From NCBI GenBank assembly GCA_003024985.2, contig PXIH01S0032277.1: 11,044 nt of DNA; one strand, given 5' to 3'. The notes under the pieces are model-generated. The model was not told the DNA's origin. It saw only the letters and a program-made list of their open reading frames with translations, and did no database searches. The translations under genes and the position numbers were made by a program. Position 1 is the first letter of the stretch; every line of letters begins with the position of its first letter. Shown here in pieces: positions 8,540 through 11,044 of the stretch. Origin of the DNA: Euperipatoides rowelli. Taxonomy: Eukaryota > Onychophora > Udeonychophora > Euonychophora > Peripatopsidae.

Positions 8540-9728
8540 TTTAACAATCCAAATCTTTACTCCCATGTGGAAAATTCCTTGACTAAATTTGTGTGTTTTA
8601 TAAAATTGTAGCGTGTAAAGTTCAAATGGAGCGTCCAGGAGCTACCCAGTTTTATTTTGTAAGTTCAATGTTTACTCTAATAATAAAATTGATGTATTGT
8701 GCTGGTTGTCTGTTTCACATGGTGGCTTACCTTCGACTTGAATACATACAGTATGTGTTAAGATTTGTAATTTTTGATTGCCATTTTGAGATTTGTTTAC
8801 TTACAGTTGTGCCCTTTACAGAGAAAACATTTTTACATTGTTTTTGCTGCTCTCATGAGATTGAAATGTGTTGAGAATAGTCAGAGAATAAGCCCTTGGG
8901 GGGGGACCCTGGAGAAGATTAGCCATTAGAAACATGAAGATAGGCATGTCTGGAGGAAAGAGAGCAAGCTGGAAACGATATACATAAAATAATGTCTACA
9001 CTGCTCCAGAAATGTAAAGGAATATTGGGCGTGATTGGTTTGAGATCTATGTGGTATGGCTGTAATTTAATTTGTACTTTTACAACAGTATGCAAACTTG
9101 AGTTTTGAAATCTTCCAGAGTTTANTTTTGATTATGTGTTCATGCTTTAGCCTGTAATGTAGATACAGTAATTTGAGCATCCTTTGATTTATGAGTGGCC
9201 TAATTTTTTTATTACCGCTGTGTCAGTAAGCCGTCTACATTCAATAAATCTCATAATACATGCTTGTGTAGTTTTACCTTTATATCAATGTTATATTTTG
9301 ACACAAATACAATATGTTTGGGATCCTCACAAGTGCAGAACAAATTTTGTAATTAATTTATGTAAACTAATATGAAAATAATGTTGGTGGAATTTGAATT
9401 ACCATTGTTTCAGGATTATAACAAAATTCAATTGAATAACGTATGATACAATATGTCTGCCGAAGTGAGAAGTCAACTAAATGAATAAAATAATTTTATA
9501 GCTTTGGTGTCTTGTTATTTACTAATTTTGTTTTCTTGTGCATTTAATGAAATTAAAAAGTGTGATCTCCAGTTCTGGATCAATACAAAGCTATGCAACA
9601 AGGACTGATCTCTGTGAAACTTATAGTTTTTCATAGATGTGCCATTTTGTTTAGTTAACCCTTTCCACTCCACTGAAATTCTGATTAAGTGGTTTCTACC
9701 ACTTATAAATAAAAAAGATAAGTGTCCT
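8540..9728. other. AT-rich non-coding stretch with one exon-like island
   Basis: Apart from the exon-like island at 8612-8658, nothing could be supported as a gene. A G-run (about 8899-8906) and a somewhat GC-richer segment at 8880-9060 show no recognisable product. An open frame at 8593-8874 runs through the island and then becomes hydrophobic and cysteine-rich, as AT-rich DNA does by chance. One base is unresolved (9125). A perfect 7-bp inverted repeat, TAAGTGG/CCACTTA (9686-9705), lies just before the SINE copy. Confidence 0.55.
8612..8658 (+). other. Candidate second short exon of the same unrecognised gene
   Basis: These 47 bases (20 G/C by eye) lie between TTGTAG (ending at 8611) and a consensus donor GTAAGT (8659-8664). 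If joined to 7421-7468, the leftover G plus CG makes an Ala codon and the frame stays open to the donor, reading ACKVQMERPGATQFYF and ending in phase 0. The phrase LIS.A......ACKV across the two pieces faintly recalls helices of the I/LWEQ (talin/HIP1R) module from memory, but the spacing differs and I do not assign it. No third exon that fits phase 0 and the family was found. Confidence 0.27.
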
Positions 9729-9961
9729 GCCAGACTGGTCCAGTTATGACTGCGCCAAACCAGTAACTCAAAGGTTACAGGTTCAAATCTGGGGAAGATC
9801 TTTTCCCATGGAATTTGTCCAAATATAGAGGAGTAATTTTATGTCTCTTTATGCCTAGAAATTATGTACAAAGATTTTAGAAATGTGTAATTTGAATATG
9901 TAAGACTGAACTTGTATTACAAAAAATGTTATCCGATTGTAAATAAAGTTAAAAAAAAAAA
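9729..9961 (+). mobile_element. tRNA-derived SINE, copy 1
   Basis: An A-box-like TGGTCCAGTTATG (9736-9748) and a B-box-like GGTTCAAATCT (9780-9790) are spaced exactly as in a tRNA gene (positions 8 and 52). Between them the anticodon loop would read CCAGTAA, which places AGT as anticodon and hints at a tRNA-Thr ancestor. The acceptor and T stems no longer pair properly, so this is not a working tRNA. Directly after the B box a hairpin GGGAA/TTCCC follows. The body then runs about 160 bases, through TTGTAAATAAAG, to an 11-base poly(A) tail at 9951-9961. Such a head, body and A-tail define a SINE copied by RNA polymerase III transcription and LINE-supplied reverse transcription. A convincing target-site duplication was not found; the 5' end is set by tRNA numbering. 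Confidence 0.6.
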
Positions 9962-10116
9962 GATTTCTTGATTGTTTTTAGACACATAAATGAGGAAAGG
10001 CTTTAGTGGAATCTTCATGAAATTACGAGTGGCACTAAGTAGGTTTTTGACGACTAATAGAGCACAATTCAAAAATTATAAAAATTATTCCATGGATGTA
10101 ATGAAAATTACATCTC
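9962..10116. other. Short spacer between the two SINE copies
   Basis: These 155 bases separate the A tail of the + strand copy from the T tract that is the A tail of the - strand copy. Nothing else is recognised in it. Confidence 0.5.
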
Positions 10117-10372
10117 TTTTTTTTTTTTTTTTTTTTCAAATAAATTTCCCAAATGGGAAATTCTGCGCCTTTTATTTACATACATAGAAATATATATAAT
10201 ACATTCTTTCTTTCTTCTACATACAAAATGGAAGACATTTTTTCAAATAGGAAAAAAGCTGAAAAAAACACGGCATGTACCAAGTCTAAACCGGAGAAAA
10301 GGATTTCTCCAGATTCGAACCTGCGATTAACTCAGTAGCATTCAGGATTTTGCCCAACTCAGAACAAAAAGA
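10117..10372 (-). mobile_element. tRNA-derived SINE, copy 2 (reverse orientation)
   Basis: On the reverse strand a B box GGTTCGAATCT (10321-10311), matching the tRNA consensus, lies 44 bases after a diverged A box containing AGTTGG (10365-10354), the same spacing as in a tRNA. It is followed at once by GGAGAA...TTCTCC, a hairpin in the same place as in copy 1. The stretch around the B box, CAGGTTC-AATCTGG-GAA, is shared with copy 1. The body then runs through TGTAAATAAAA to a 20-base T tract at 10117-10136 on the + strand, which is the poly(A) tail of this copy. The B box to tail distance (about 185 bases) is close to that in copy 1 (about 171). The 3' part carries a perfect palindrome, AATTTCCC/GGGAAATT (10143-10162). 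No target duplication was seen. A + strand open frame crossing it (10153-10338, ending SPDSNLRLTQ) is the usual antisense translation of a B box and is not a gene. Confidence 0.55.
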
Positions 10373-11044
10373 GGAATATGTAAGCTTATGGGAAAACTCA
10401 TCTTTTGTCAGATGGTGGAATTGGTAGTTCTGTTTACTGATCAGCTGAAGGAACATAAGACATTAAAATTGGAGACGGTACAAGAATGCATTTGAACAGT
10501 TGAAGACTGCTGATGTATAAATCCTGATTTTTTTCATGTAATTTAAATACAAATATGTCATTATATGTTCAAAGTGTTTTTCAAATGATTTTATATTTGT
10601 ATTCTGTATATACATGTAATATGCCGGTCATTGTATATTATTGTAAATAGACATTAAAATTTCCTATGAGGAAAATTTTTTTAAAAAAAAATCCTTGACT
10701 ATCCAAACTACCAAATACCATTTACTTTTAACATCAATGTCACTCTTAAGGCAATAACTGCTGAATTGTGCTAGGAAGAATATGGCTCTATCCATATTGA
10801 GATTTTTTAGCAGAAAATTGACCAACTTTGAGGCAAATTATTCTTTGGTAAAATGGGAGGCCCTTTCACTCATCTACGGTTAGTTATTTTGAATCTACTA
10901 TTTATGCATTCCCTCTGCTGACGTAGTCTTCCCAGAAAGCCAATGAGTACTTAGGGGAAGTGGGGGGAATACCGCGCATCAAAGTTTTTCATATTACGTG
11001 ATATAATTAATGAATTTTTCTAACACTGTCCTTTTCTGGTTGCA
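10373..11044. other. Unassigned stretch to the window edge
   Basis: The segment 10373-10510 is less AT-rich than its surroundings, and short frames here read like protein (for example ELVVLFTDQLKEHKTLKLET on the + strand, 10388-10495). None is recognised or extends past about 40 codons beyond the SINE. An ATTAAA poly(A)-type hexamer lies at 10653-10658. A perfect 7-bp inverted repeat AATATGG/CCATATT is at 10779-10798. The right end has a G-rich, CpG-containing segment at 10951-10980 (GGGGAAGTGGGGGGAATACC), which may be the edge of another repeat cut by the window. Confidence 0.45.

Noticed and set aside
7421-8658. Assignment of the exon-like islands to talin or HIP1R
   Set aside because: The resemblance (LIS.A...ACKV) is short, needs a gap inside a helix, and no neighbouring exon of that family is visible.
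8593-8874. 93-codon + strand open frame
   Set aside because: Only its first part (8612-8658) has exon character; past the GTAAGT donor it becomes a hydrophobic, cysteine-rich chance frame.
9184-9375. 63-codon + strand open frame
   Set aside because: No recognisable domain, AT-driven composition and no splice context.
9729-9800. Functional tRNA gene
   Set aside because: A and B boxes are well spaced, but the acceptor stem does not pair, the T stem is broken, and an A-tailed body follows; this is a SINE head.
9990-10187. 65-codon + strand open frame with a phenylalanine run
   Set aside because: The phenylalanine run is the translated T tract (A tail of the reverse-strand SINE).
10153-10338. 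61-codon + strand open frame ending SPDSNLRLTQ
   Set aside because: This is the antisense translation of the SINE B box (GATTCGAACC gives DSNL), a common false gene call.

Overview
The window looks like AT-rich nuclear DNA of an invertebrate animal, plausibly a lophotrochozoan such as a mollusc; the placement is an inference. The reasons are one spliced exon with a strong acceptor, very long non-coding stretches, poly(A)/poly(T) tracts, degraded transposable elements and no prokaryotic gene organisation. Two unresolved bases (4763, 9125) point to a draft assembly.

Only one gene is secure. The 3' end of an intron (1-284) leads into the terminal coding exon (285-485, + strand) of a DmX-like protein (rabconnectin-3 alpha; DMXL1/DMXL2, fly Rbcn-3A). 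The exon encodes the last 66 residues, including the final WD40 blade, and is followed by a 3' UTR whose end cannot be fixed: candidate AATAAA signals lie at 771, 1365, 1626 and 1823. The rest of the gene lies upstream of the window.

The remaining ~10 kb is mostly non-coding and carries a series of repeats. (1) A degenerate minisatellite (about 3552-4016) has 24-33 bp units, most of whose junctions form a short palindrome. (2) A 737-bp non-autonomous piggyBac-like element (4094-4830) has intact TTAA on both sides, CCCTGCAG...CTGCAGGG ends and a third, internal copy of the end sequence. (3) A possible hAT-like MITE lies at 8242-8539. (4) Two related tRNA-derived SINE copies sit tail to tail (9729-9961 on +, 10117-10372 on -). 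They share a hairpin directly after the B box, and one base pair of that hairpin differs between the copies in a compensatory way.

Two short GC-richer islands at 7421-7468 and 8612-8658 are bounded by AG/GT and are compatible in reading phase, so they could be exons of an unrecognised + strand gene. A stretch around 7681-8100 has about three C for every G on the + strand. I found no complete protein gene, no RNA gene other than the SINE heads, no CRISPR and no coherent new multi-gene system. The most original material is in the architecture of the repeats.
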